Shown here: positions 29,860 to 38,647 of the stretch, one piece after another
Layout: every line of letters starts with the position of its first letter
Numbering within the stretch: position 1 is the stretch's first letter
Source of the DNA: Exobacillus caeni
Lineage (GTDB): Bacteria; Bacillota; Bacilli; Bacillales; Guptibacillaceae
NCBI RefSeq assembly: GCF_005747095.1
Contig: NZ_SWLG01000003.1
Coordinates: forward strand, 203,076-267,075
Reading direction: 5' to 3'
Length of the DNA: 64,000 bases
Program-made: the position numbers and the translations under genes
Notes under the pieces: model-generated
Database searches by the model: none
The model's input: only the letters and a program-made list of their open reading frames with translations
What the model was told of the DNA's origin: nothing

Positions 29860-29885
29860 TCCTTTTATTGAGGAGGGAGAAGAAA

Positions 29886-30812
29886 TTGTATATCATTAAA
29901 CGCCTGTTCACCATGTTGGTCACTATATGGGTCATCACAACATTGACATTCATCATTATGCATTCGATCCCGGGTGACCCGTTCGCTTCTGATGCAGATG
30001 TTCTCCCTGAAGAAGTTCTTGAGAACATGAGGGCAAAATTTAATCTGGATGAGCCGATGCCTGTGCAGTATGCCCTGTATCTTAAGAACCTGGCTACACT
30101 TGATCTTGGACCATCTATCCAATCAAAAACGAGAGATGTTAACACATTGATAGCCGATGGATTTCCCGCTTCTGCTTTACTGGGGATTCAGTCACTTGTT
30201 ATTGCGCTCGTTTTTGGTCTTATTTTAGGGATCATCGCGGCTTTAAACCGCAATGGGATTATTGATTATGCAGCGATGGCATTTGCCATCATCGGTATTT
30301 CGATCCCGAGTTTTATACTCGCTCCATTGCTTATTAAATATTTTGCAGTGGATTGGGGGCTCTTGCCGGTTGCTTCATGGGGAACATGGCTCCATACTGT
30401 TTTGCCATCAGTCGCCCTTGCGACCGCGCCACTCGCAATTGTCGCTCGTTTTATGCGATCAAGCATGCTGGAAGTCATGAATCAAAATTATATTAAAACG
30501 GCAGATGCGAAGGGGCTTAGTACAACTGGGATCGTCATCAAGCACGGAATCAGAAATGCTTTGATCCCGGTCATCTCTTTTATCGGTCCGCTTGCAGCTT
30601 TTCTCTTAACAGGTACCTTTGTTATTGAAAAGATATTCGCGATCCCAGGCATCGGGAAGTATTTTGTAGATAGTATCTTCAACCGTGATTATCCGGTTAT
30701 TTTAGGAACAACGATCTTTTTCAGTGCTATTTTAATCATTACATTGTTTCTGGTCGACATCTCTTATCGTATTGTCGATCCAAGAATTAAACTATCGAGC
30801 AAGGGGGATTAG
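29886..30812 (+). CDS. dppB: Dipeptide ABC transporter permease DppB
   Basis: 308 residues with six membrane segments. The N-terminal signature TTLTFIIMHSIPGDPF is typical of Dpp/Opp permease B, and the EAA loop near residue 210 (TADAKGLSTTGIVIKHGIRNALIPV) contacts the ATPases. The start is TTG 29886, six bases after GAGGAGGGA; the frame stays open to 29796 inside dppA, but that extension has no SD. It pairs with DppC, whose start is three bases after this stop codon. Confidence 0.95.
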   Translation: MYIIKRLFTMLVTIWVITTLTFIIMHSIPGDPFASDADVLPEEVLENMRAKFNLDEPMPVQYALYLKNLATLDLGPSIQSKTRDVNTLIADGFPASALLGIQSLVIALVFGLILGIIAALNRNGIIDYAAMAFAIIGISIPSFILAPLLIKYFAVDWGLLPVASWGTWLHTVLPSVALATAPLAIVARFMRSSMLEVMNQNYIKTADAKGLSTTGIVIKHGIRNALIPVISFIGPLAAFLLTGTFVIEKIFAIPGIGKYFVDSIFNRDYPVILGTTIFFSAILIITLFLVDISYRIVDPRIKLSSKGD

Positions 30813-30814
30813 GA

Positions 30815-31762
30815 ATGATTGAACAACCAAGAAGTGACGATGTCTTATTTCGCCCCGTTGATCGAAGCAGGTTTAATCAGGAGGAAATAGTTCGTCCGAG
30901 TTTAAGCCAGTGGAAAGAGACAGTAATAAAGATTTTAAAAAACAAGTTAGCTATTTTGGGATTGATTCTCTTAGTGGTCATTACATTACTTGCTATTATC
31001 GGACCCCATATGGTCCCGTACAGCTATTCAGATCAGAGTTTATCGTCTAAGAACCTTGCTCCGAGCAGTGAACATTGGTTTGGAACGGATTCTCTTGGAA
31101 GGGATATGTGGGCAAGAACATGGTATGGGGCAAGGATTTCCTTAACCATTGGAATCGCGGCAGCGCTGATTGACCTGATCATGGGGCTTCTTGTAGGAGG
31201 AGTTTCAGGTTACATGGCAGGAAGAGGAAAGCTCGGTGACCGAGTTGATAGCATCTTAATGAGAATTGTCGAAATTTTATATGGAATTCCATACCTTCTT
31301 GTTGTGATTTTGCTTCTTGTTGTTATGAAGCCCGGATTATGGACGATCATCCTCGCACTTTCCATCACGGGATGGGTAGGAATGGCCCGGATTGTAAGGG
31401 GACAGATTTTACAACTGAAAGAACAGGAATATGTGGCGGCAGCACAAAAGCTTGGAACTCCACACAGGAAGATAATCTGGCGGCATCTGTTTCCAAACAT
31501 GATCGGAATTATCATTGTAAACCTGACCTTTACCATTCCACAGGCAATTTTCGCTGAATCGTTCTTGAGCTTCATCGGTCTTGGTGTACAGGCACCGATT
31601 GCAAGTTGGGGTACGATGGCTAACGATGCACTTGGCGTAATTTTGACAGGACAATGGTGGAGATTGTTTTTCCCGGGCTTTCTTATCTCACTAACGATGT
31701 TTGCCTTTAACGTATTTGGCGACGGATTACAGGATGCGCTTGATCCACAGTCACGGGACTAA
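30815..31762 (+). CDS. dppC: Dipeptide ABC transporter permease DppC
   Basis: 315 residues with a cytoplasmic N-terminal extension of about 45 residues and six membrane helices. DppC/OppC features are HWFGTDSLGRDMWARTWYGARISL (OppC N domain) and the EAA loop around YVAAAQKLGTPHRKIIWRHLFPN. It forms the transmembrane pore with DppB. The SD AAGGGGGA lies in the dppB end. Confidence 0.95.
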   Translation: MIEQPRSDDVLFRPVDRSRFNQEEIVRPSLSQWKETVIKILKNKLAILGLILLVVITLLAIIGPHMVPYSYSDQSLSSKNLAPSSEHWFGTDSLGRDMWARTWYGARISLTIGIAAALIDLIMGLLVGGVSGYMAGRGKLGDRVDSILMRIVEILYGIPYLLVVILLLVVMKPGLWTIILALSITGWVGMARIVRGQILQLKEQEYVAAAQKLGTPHRKIIWRHLFPNMIGIIIVNLTFTIPQAIFAESFLSFIGLGVQAPIASWGTMANDALGVILTGQWWRLFFPGFLISLTMFAFNVFGDGLQDALDPQSRD

Positions 31763-31773
31763 GGAGGGATAAA

Positions 31774-32790
31774 ATGACTAGTCTACTAGACGTGAAAGAT
31801 TTAGAAGTCTCATTTAAAACATACGGCGGCGAAGTAAAAGCTGTTCGAGGCGTGGATTTCCACATTAATCAGGGCGAAGTGCTGGCGATCGTAGGGGAAA
31901 GCGGATGCGGCAAAAGTGTTACAGCCCAGACGATAATGGGACTTCTCCCGAAGAAAGTCAGCATGATAAAAGGCGGAAACGTAACGTTTCAAGGAGAAGA
32001 AATTCTGGGCTTGCCTAAAAAGAAAATGCAGAAAATTAAAGGCTCAAAGATCGGATTGATTTCACAGGATCCGATGACCTCTTTAAATCCGACAATGAAA
32101 ATCGGAAGCCAGATTGCTGAAACAATCAAAAAACATACAGATTTACCAAAATATCAAATAAAGAATAGAACTATTGAACTTCTGGGCCTTGTTGGCATTC
32201 CAAATCCAGAGAAGAGGTACAGTCAATATCCCCATGAATTGAGTGGGGGTATGAGACAGCGTGTTTTAATAGCGATGGCTCTTTCATGTGAACCGCAGCT
32301 TATCATTGCGGATGAGCCTACAACCGCTTTAGATGTAACAATACAAGCCCAAATTTTGGATTTATTAAAGGATTTACAGCAACGTCTCAATACTTCTATT
32401 CTGATCATTACCCACGACTTAGGTGTTGTAGCAGAGATTGCACAAAGAGTATCAGTTATGTATGCCGGAAAGGTAATAGAAAGCGGAACGGTCGAGGAGA
32501 TTTTTGATAACCCAAAACATCCATATACATGGGGATTATTGAATTCAATCCCTAAATACACAAATGGTGAAAAGGAACGGCTGGTACCGATCGAGGGATC
32601 ACCTCCTGACCTGTTTGCGCCGCCTGCTGGCTGTCCGTTCGCGCCCCGTTGTGAATACGCGATGGAAATCTGCATCGGGGAAATGCCGGATGCCAAACAG
32701 ATATCAGAAAGCCATCATGCAAAATGCTGGCTCAATGATCCGAGGGCTCCGATCGTCGAAGGACTGGTTGCAGCAGGGAGGAATGAGTAG
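31774..32790 (+). CDS. dppD: Dipeptide ABC transporter ATP-binding protein DppD
   Basis: 338 residues: Walker A GESGCGKS (about 40-47), Q-loop ISQDPMTSLNP, signature LSGGMRQR, Walker B LIIADEPTTALD, switch His in ITHDLG. The C-terminal oligopeptide extension carries the Cys cluster (GCPFAPRCEYAMEIC...KCW) that binds an iron-sulfur cluster in this family. The last base of its stop codon is the first of the dppF GTG start, so translation is coupled. Confidence 0.95.
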   Translation: MTSLLDVKDLEVSFKTYGGEVKAVRGVDFHINQGEVLAIVGESGCGKSVTAQTIMGLLPKKVSMIKGGNVTFQGEEILGLPKKKMQKIKGSKIGLISQDPMTSLNPTMKIGSQIAETIKKHTDLPKYQIKNRTIELLGLVGIPNPEKRYSQYPHELSGGMRQRVLIAMALSCEPQLIIADEPTTALDVTIQAQILDLLKDLQQRLNTSILIITHDLGVVAEIAQRVSVMYAGKVIESGTVEEIFDNPKHPYTWGLLNSIPKYTNGEKERLVPIEGSPPDLFAPPAGCPFAPRCEYAMEICIGEMPDAKQISESHHAKCWLNDPRAPIVEGLVAAGRNE

Positions 32791-33749
32791 TGTCGAATTC
32801 GCTTTTAGAAGTAAAAAAAGTCAAAAAGTACTTTAATGTTGGAGGAAACGACTACCTGAAGGCTGTCGATGATATTTCTTTTGCAATAAACAAAGGGGAG
32901 ACCTTTGGCCTGGTAGGAGAAAGTGGAAGCGGGAAGTCAACACTCGGAAGAACGGTTGTAGGGCTGCACAATGCTACAGACGGAAGTATCGTTTTTAACG
33001 GAAAAGACACCGGTAAGCTAAAGGGAAAAGAAGCCCGGGAATTTAACAGGACGATGCAAATGATCTTCCAGGATCCGCATGCATCTCTTAATCCTAGAAT
33101 GCGTGTCATGGATATTATTGCTGAAGGAATCGATGCGCACGGTCTGTTAAAAGGAAAGGAAAGAAAAGAAAGAGTATTTCAGCTATTGGAAAAAGTTGGA
33201 CTTCGTCCGGAACATGCGAAACGTTATCCTCACGAATTCAGCGGAGGGCAGCGGCAAAGAATCGGTATCGCCAGGGCACTGGCTGTTGAACCCGAATTTA
33301 TTGTAGCGGATGAACCGATTTCGGCTCTGGATGTTTCTGTTCAGGCACAAATCGTCAATCTAATGGAAGATCTTAAGAAAGATGAGGGGCTAACATATCT
33401 CTTTATCGCCCATGACCTGGGAATGGTCAAGCACATCAGTGACCGTATCGGTGTGATGTATCTTGGGAACATGATGGAAATGGCTGAAAGCGATGCGTTA
33501 TTCGATGAACCGCTCCATCCATACACACAGGCTCTTTTATCGGCAATTCCAGTTCCGAATCCAAAAGAGATAGGCAAAAGGGAAAGAATCGTCTTACAGG
33601 GAGATCCGCCAAGCCCAATTACCCCGCCGTCAGGCTGCCGTTTCCGTACGCGATGTCCGCATGCAATGGAAATATGTGCCGAAGTTACTCCTGAATGGCG
33701 GGAAGCAAGGGACAATCATTGGGTTGCGTGTCACTTATATAATTCATAA
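32790..33749 (+). CDS. dppF: Dipeptide ABC transporter ATP-binding protein DppF
   Basis: 319 residues: Walker A GESGSGKST, Q-loop IFQDPHASLNPRM, signature FSGGQRQRIGIARAL, Walker B FIVADEPISALD, switch His in IAHDLG, and a C-terminal extension with GCRFRTRCPHAMEIC and a final Cys near the end. It forms the ATPase heterodimer with DppD. It starts at GTG 32790, with AGGGAGG inside dppD. B. subtilis dpp has a single ATPase gene (dppD), so this operon has the fuller Opp-like set. Confidence 0.94.
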   Translation: MSNSLLEVKKVKKYFNVGGNDYLKAVDDISFAINKGETFGLVGESGSGKSTLGRTVVGLHNATDGSIVFNGKDTGKLKGKEAREFNRTMQMIFQDPHASLNPRMRVMDIIAEGIDAHGLLKGKERKERVFQLLEKVGLRPEHAKRYPHEFSGGQRQRIGIARALAVEPEFIVADEPISALDVSVQAQIVNLMEDLKKDEGLTYLFIAHDLGMVKHISDRIGVMYLGNMMEMAESDALFDEPLHPYTQALLSAIPVPNPKEIGKRERIVLQGDPPSPITPPSGCRFRTRCPHAMEICAEVTPEWREARDNHWVACHLYNS

Positions 33750-33769
33750 AAATTTTAAGGAGGAAGATC

Positions 33770-35380
33770 ATGAAGAAAAGCTTATTGATGAGTTTGATGA
33801 TGGTGTTAGTCATTGTGCCTTTTCTATCTGCTTGTAGCGGAGATGAAGATGCATCGGGAGATGGGGAGGTAGCGCAGGAAATTACTGTTAATGCATCAAG
33901 TGAACCCCCTTCCCTTGACCCGGCTTTAGCAACAGATACTACTTCCGGTTGGGTCATTGAACATGTTTTTGAAGGCCTTTATACAAAAAATAAAGACGGA
34001 GAAGTTGTGCCTGGGCTTGCAGAGAAAATGGAACTTTCAGATGACAAGAAGGTTTATACAATCACACTACGTGATGCTAAATGGTCAAATGGCGATCCGG
34101 TCACTGCAGAGGATTTTGAGTATTCCTGGAAGCGTATCTTGAACCCAGAAACAGGAAGTTCGTTTGCTTTTTACCTTTATTACTTAAAAGGAGCAGAGGA
34201 ATATAACAAAGGTAAGGGTTCTGTAGATGATGTAGGTGTTACAGCAGTGGATGACAAGACGCTTAAAGTAGAACTGAATTCACCTACTGGATTTTTTGAA
34301 AAGCTTCTTGCATTCTGGTCCTATTACCCTGTAAACAAATCCGTAGTTGAAGGAAATAAAAACTGGGTTGCTGAGGCAGATACACTAGTAAGTAACGGTG
34401 CCTACAAGCTGAGCAGCTGGGAGCATGATAACCAGTTAGTAGCAGAGAAAAACGATAATTATTGGGATAAGGAAAACATCTCGATGGAAAAGATCACATG
34501 GAAAATGGTAAACGATGCAACGACGTATTATCAAATGTATAAGTCCGGTGAACTTGATCTTATTACTTCACTGCCTGTAGATGTTATCCCTCAAGAAGAA
34601 GGTAATGAAGATTTTAAAATCACACCTTATTTCGGCACATACATGTATATGTTTAACGTAGACAAAGAGCCTTTCACGAATCCTAAAGTAAGAAGAGCGT
34701 TTAACCTGGCTATCGATCGTGCGTCTATTACGGAAAATATTTCACAATCTGGTGAAAAGCCTGCAAAAGCGTTTGTTCCTTACGGCGTAGAAACTCCTGA
34801 AGGTGATTTTAGGGAACAGAAGGAAGCTTACTTTGAAGAGAATGTAGAAGAGGCTAAGAAACTACTAGAAGAAGCCAAACAAGAAGAAGGATGGGACGAG
34901 CTTCCGGCAGTAGAACTGATCTACAACACATCTGAGAACCATAAGAAAATTGCTGAAGGTGTTCAAGAAATGTTAAAGCAGAACCTGGGTGTAGAAGTGA
35001 CGCTTAACAACCAGGAATGGAAAACATACCTTGATACAACTGACCAGGGTAACTTCCAAATGGCACGTATGGGCTGGATCGGTATTTATGTCGATCCGAC
35101 ACCAATCCTGGATTACTATCTTGGAGACAGTCCGAACAACCGTACGAACTGGGTTAACGAAAAATACGATTCTCTGATGGCTAAATCAAAAGGCATCCAG
35201 GATGAAGCGGAACGAATGAAGGTTCTTCATGAAGCTGAAGATGTATTGATGGAAGATCTTCCGTTCATGCCAGTTTACTATTATACTAACAACTACTTAA
35301 CATCTACCGATTATGAGGGAGTTGTTTATCCGGTAAACCGCTATCCTAACTTGCGCTGGGCTAAGAAAGTATCGAATTAA
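33770..35380 (+). CDS. Peptide-binding lipoprotein of the Dpp/Opp system
   Basis: 536 residues. Signal peptide with lipobox LSAC (acylated Cys near 22), a short acidic linker, then an SBP-bac-5 fold (SEPPSLDPALATDTTSG, FEGLYTKN, the motif VRRAFNLAIDRASI). It captures peptides outside the membrane and hands them to DppBC. Resemblance is to the OppA/DppE group; length preference cannot be judged. SD AAGGAGGAAG. A hairpin after the stop (35389) may let this gene be expressed above those downstream. Confidence 0.92.
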   Translation: MKKSLLMSLMMVLVIVPFLSACSGDEDASGDGEVAQEITVNASSEPPSLDPALATDTTSGWVIEHVFEGLYTKNKDGEVVPGLAEKMELSDDKKVYTITLRDAKWSNGDPVTAEDFEYSWKRILNPETGSSFAFYLYYLKGAEEYNKGKGSVDDVGVTAVDDKTLKVELNSPTGFFEKLLAFWSYYPVNKSVVEGNKNWVAEADTLVSNGAYKLSSWEHDNQLVAEKNDNYWDKENISMEKITWKMVNDATTYYQMYKSGELDLITSLPVDVIPQEEGNEDFKITPYFGTYMYMFNVDKEPFTNPKVRRAFNLAIDRASITENISQSGEKPAKAFVPYGVETPEGDFREQKEAYFEENVEEAKKLLEEAKQEEGWDELPAVELIYNTSENHKKIAEGVQEMLKQNLGVEVTLNNQEWKTYLDTTDQGNFQMARMGWIGIYVDPTPILDYYLGDSPNNRTNWVNEKYDSLMAKSKGIQDEAERMKVLHEAEDVLMEDLPFMPVYYYTNNYLTSTDYEGVVYPVNRYPNLRWAKKVSN

Positions 35381-35388
35381 TAGTTAAT

Positions 35389-35424
35389 GAGAAAGATCTA
35401 TTCGATAGAATAGGTCTTTCTTCT
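35389..35424 (+). terminator. Intra-operon hairpin after the binding protein
   Basis: A 14-bp stem, AGAAAGATCTATTC/GAATAGGTCTTTCT with one G-T pair and a four-base loop, lies after the stop codon. Its tail is TCT-rich rather than a pure T-run: probably partial termination or an RNA 3'-end stabiliser. Confidence 0.6.
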
Positions 35425-35446
35425 ACATAAGAAAGGAAGAGTGAAC

Positions 35447-35815
35447 ATGCGGAACTTTTTGTTTATCACTTTGTTTGTATCCATGCTTTTGTTAGTGGGA
35501 CAAAAGGTATTAAATACAGAACTACTAACCATGATTAATAATGCGTTCTTCTGGGGTTTAATCAGTTTAACGATCGGTGCTTGCTTTTATATTCTGCAAA
35601 CCGGTTTTCTTAATCTATTTTTTGACGGTTTTAGGCAAATCACTTCGGTGATTGTTCCTAAATCCCGCTCGCTTGAAAGGACCGACCGCAAAATGAAAGA
35701 GGACGTTTCTTTAAAGAAATGGAAACAAACGGTTTTCGCCAATGCAAAATTAGTATTTTTAGGTATAGGTTCTGGCATGGCACTCTTCTCCATAACAGGA
35801 ACATTCTTTTTATAA
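35447..35815 (+). CDS. Small membrane protein (DUF3899-like)
   Basis: 122 residues with three hydrophobic segments (about 3-20, 30-50 and 98-120) and a basic, Lys/Arg-rich cytoplasmic loop between the second and third. It resembles the DUF3899 family; no function is known. The start is ATG 35447, seven bases after AAGGAAG; GTG 35441 is an alternative. It sits inside the peptide-uptake operon between the binding protein and the S9 peptidase, so a membrane role in that process is possible but unproved. Confidence 0.7.
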   Translation: MRNFLFITLFVSMLLLVGQKVLNTELLTMINNAFFWGLISLTIGACFYILQTGFLNLFFDGFRQITSVIVPKSRSLERTDRKMKEDVSLKKWKQTVFANAKLVFLGIGSGMALFSITGTFFL

Positions 35816-35847
35816 AATTTAACTAATATTAAGGAAGGGATTTGTAC

Positions 35848-37860
35848 ATGACAGTTACATCTGAGATTTGGAAGCAGAAAAATAAAATTGATTCAGAAAC
35901 GCTTTATGACTTGAAGTTTGTTGGCGACCCTCAACTTTCACCATGTGGCCAAAAGGTTGCTTATATAAAAACTACCATTAATGATGAAAAGGATTACGAG
36001 TCTCATTTGTTTGTATATGACCGTAAGACAGGTGAGTCCAACCAGTGGACATTTGGTGCCTCGAGGAATCAGTCACCAAGATGGGCTGCAACTGGTGAGA
36101 AACTTGCTTTTGTCTCTAACCGAAGTGGAAAGAACCAGATCTGGATTATTTCTGCGGGCGGTGGTGAAGCTACACAGTTAACAAATCTGAAAAACGGAGC
36201 AAGCAATCCTGTGTGGCGTCCAGATAATAAAGCTCTTTTGTTTGTGAGTCCGCTTGAGGAAGGGGAAACACTTGAAACAACAGAAGAACATGACAAGAAG
36301 GCTGAGCTTCAACCGTTGATCGTTGATAAGTTGCAATATAAAGCAGACGGAAGAGGCTTTCTAGATAACAAGAAAAATCAGCTTATTCTTATAGATTTAA
36401 AGACAAAGCAAATGGAACAGCTTACATCAGGTCCATATAACCATTCAGACCCTACATGGTCACCGGATGGTTCTGCGGTTGCTTATGCCAGAGATCGAGA
36501 AGATGAACCTGGAAGTTACTTTTTATCCGATCTATTCATAAAACCAATTGGAGAAGAAGCATACCGAGTAAACGATGAAGAAGGAGTTTTCTCAAAACCC
36601 AATTGGTCACCTGATGGAGATGCTCTTTCGTATATCGGACACTTACTTGAATACGATGGAGCAACGTTAAACAGAGTCTGGGTTACTGCTCTTGATTCAA
36701 AGGAAACCAGATGTTTAACAGCTGATGTTGACCTTGAATGTACAGATGTTCTGATTTCAGATATGCACTGGGCAAATCCTTCTCCTGGGGCAGTATGGAA
36801 AAAGGATGGACTCGGGGTTTATTTTCAGGGAAGCGAGAACGGGAACACAAATATTTACTATGCCAGCCTTGCCGGCGGAGTTTCGAAAACAGTCGGAGGA
36901 AAAAGGCATGTGTATGCCTTTAATTATCTACCCTTACTAGACGAAGCGATAATCGGTATAAGTGATCCTACCAACATTGGAGACTTGTACTCTGTTTCCT
37001 TCAAAACATCTGAAGAGCAGCGATTAACACACAGCAACCAGGTATTTTTACAAGAAACAGAAACATCGAGTCCAGAAGAGTTTCACTATATAACAAATGA
37101 TGGCTATGAGATTCAGGGCTGGTTAATGAAGCCTGCCGGGTTTGATCCGGCAAAAAGATACCCGCTCGTGTTGGAAATCCATGGCGGACCGCACATGATG
37201 TATGGAAACTCATTTGTTCACGAGTTTCAACTGTTGGCTTCCAAAGGATTTGTCGTGCTTTATACCAATCCGCGAGGCAGCCTTGGGTACGGGCAACAGT
37301 TTGTCGATGCCTGCCGTGGAGACTACGGCGGGGGAGACTACGAGGACTTAATGGCAGGTGTGGACTTTGTTTTAGCGAACTATGGCATCATTGACGAGGA
37401 AAAGTTATTTGTTACAGGCGGGAGTTACGGTGGTTTTATGACAAACTGGATTGTCGGGAAAACAAATAGGTTTAAAGCAGCTGTTACCCAGAGATCGATT
37501 TCTAACTGGCAAAGTTTTTACGGAGTGAGCGATATCGGTTATTTCTTTGCAAACTGGGAAATCGGCAGTCATTTAACCGATGATCCTGAAAAGCTCTGGG
37601 AACACTCTCCGCTTAAGTACGTCGATCAAATTGAAACACCGCTCTTAATCTTACACGGAGAAAAGGACTACAGATGCCCGGTAGAACAGGCAGAACAATT
37701 GTTTATTGCACTTAAACACCAAAACAAAGTGACCCGATTCGTCCGATTCCCTGAATCCGATCATAATCTTTCTCGGACTGGTGCACCGACACTAAGAGTG
37801 GAACGATTGAACCAGATCGCAGGCTGGTTCGAGGATTATCTGGAAAGGGGACAACAATGA
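35848..37860 (+). CDS. S9-family acylaminoacyl/prolyl oligopeptidase
   Basis: 670 residues. The N-terminal half is a WD40-like beta-propeller (repeats around SPRWAATGEKLAFVSNR, NPVWRPDNKALLF, DPTWSPDGSAVAYA, KPNWSPDGDALSYIG). The C-terminal alpha/beta-hydrolase domain carries Ser in GGSYGGF, Asp in HGEKDYRCP and His in ESDHNL. No signal peptide, so it acts on imported peptides in the cytoplasm. The propeller restricts access to short peptides. It resembles B. subtilis YuxL. The start is ATG 35848 after AAGGAAGGGA. The stop overlaps pcp by four bases. Confidence 0.92.
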   Translation: MTVTSEIWKQKNKIDSETLYDLKFVGDPQLSPCGQKVAYIKTTINDEKDYESHLFVYDRKTGESNQWTFGASRNQSPRWAATGEKLAFVSNRSGKNQIWIISAGGGEATQLTNLKNGASNPVWRPDNKALLFVSPLEEGETLETTEEHDKKAELQPLIVDKLQYKADGRGFLDNKKNQLILIDLKTKQMEQLTSGPYNHSDPTWSPDGSAVAYARDREDEPGSYFLSDLFIKPIGEEAYRVNDEEGVFSKPNWSPDGDALSYIGHLLEYDGATLNRVWVTALDSKETRCLTADVDLECTDVLISDMHWANPSPGAVWKKDGLGVYFQGSENGNTNIYYASLAGGVSKTVGGKRHVYAFNYLPLLDEAIIGISDPTNIGDLYSVSFKTSEEQRLTHSNQVFLQETETSSPEEFHYITNDGYEIQGWLMKPAGFDPAKRYPLVLEIHGGPHMMYGNSFVHEFQLLASKGFVVLYTNPRGSLGYGQQFVDACRGDYGGGDYEDLMAGVDFVLANYGIIDEEKLFVTGGSYGGFMTNWIVGKTNRFKAAVTQRSISNWQSFYGVSDIGYFFANWEIGSHLTDDPEKLWEHSPLKYVDQIETPLLILHGEKDYRCPVEQAEQLFIALKHQNKVTRFVRFPESDHNLSRTGAPTLRVERLNQIAGWFEDYLERGQQ

Positions 37861-38459
37861 AAACATTATTGCTGACAGGTTTTGAGCCTTTTTTGGATCA
37901 TAAACTAAATCCGACTGAACATATTGTAAACCTACTAGATGGCAAAGAAATCGGCAACTACCGTATCCATGGAAAGGTTCTTCCGGTGGCTTATGAACAA
38001 TCTGCTGAAAAACTGCTAAGTTATTACGAAGAGTTAAAGCCGGATGCGGTAATATCACTTGGACTTGCTGCAGGGAGAAATAAGATTACTCCTGAACGGA
38101 TTGCAATCAATGTAAATGACGGAATACGCGATAATACCGGAAACACTCCGGTAGACCAACCGATTATATCTGACGGAAACGACGCATATTTTACAAAACT
38201 TCCAATTAGAAAAATGATCGATACCCTTCTTGAAAAGGGGATACCTGCAGAAATTTCAAACACAGCCGGGACTTACTTATGTAACAATGTGATGTACTCT
38301 ATGTTGCATGAAATAAATAAGAGTGGGAAAAGTATACCTTCTGGCTTTATCCATATTCCGGCTTCGTTTGAACTTGCGATTACTAATCCCAAATTGCCGT
38401 CATGGCCTTTAGATACTTTACAAGAAGCGGTTGAAACTCTAATCAAGGTACTAGATTAA
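37857..38459 (+). CDS. pcp: Pyrrolidone-carboxylate peptidase (pyroglutamyl peptidase I)
   Basis: Removes N-terminal pyroglutamate from peptides. 200 residues, C15 family: Glu in PERIAINVND, catalytic Cys in NTAGTYLCNNVMY, His in GFIHIPAS, and the N-terminal LTGFEPFLDHKLNPTE. The ATG overlaps the S9 stop (ATGA). It is the last gene of the operon and adds a specificity that general aminopeptidases lack, since they cannot cleave blocked N-termini. Confidence 0.95.
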   Translation: MKTLLLTGFEPFLDHKLNPTEHIVNLLDGKEIGNYRIHGKVLPVAYEQSAEKLLSYYEELKPDAVISLGLAAGRNKITPERIAINVNDGIRDNTGNTPVDQPIISDGNDAYFTKLPIRKMIDTLLEKGIPAEISNTAGTYLCNNVMYSMLHEINKSGKSIPSGFIHIPASFELAITNPKLPSWPLDTLQEAVETLIKVLD

Positions 38460-38507
38460 TAGTCTGAAGAGGCTCCATCAAGGGAAACAATTATGAGTAT
38501 ATAAACA

Positions 38508-38552
38508 TAATGCCAGGTTCTTTAAACTGTTAAAGGACCTGGCATTATTATT
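38508..38552 (+). terminator. Terminator of the peptide operon
   Basis: A long stem, AATGCCAGGTTCTTTAA against TTAAAGGACCTGGCATT with one mismatch or bulge, is followed by ATTATT. Confidence 0.8.
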
Positions 38553-38647
38553 GCATCAAACTGGTTTAGTAAAATAATTCAAGTTGAAAACGCATTCACT
38601 TGGAAGTTAAAATAAACTTAACATTAATTGGAGAGTGTGCTTTTAAC

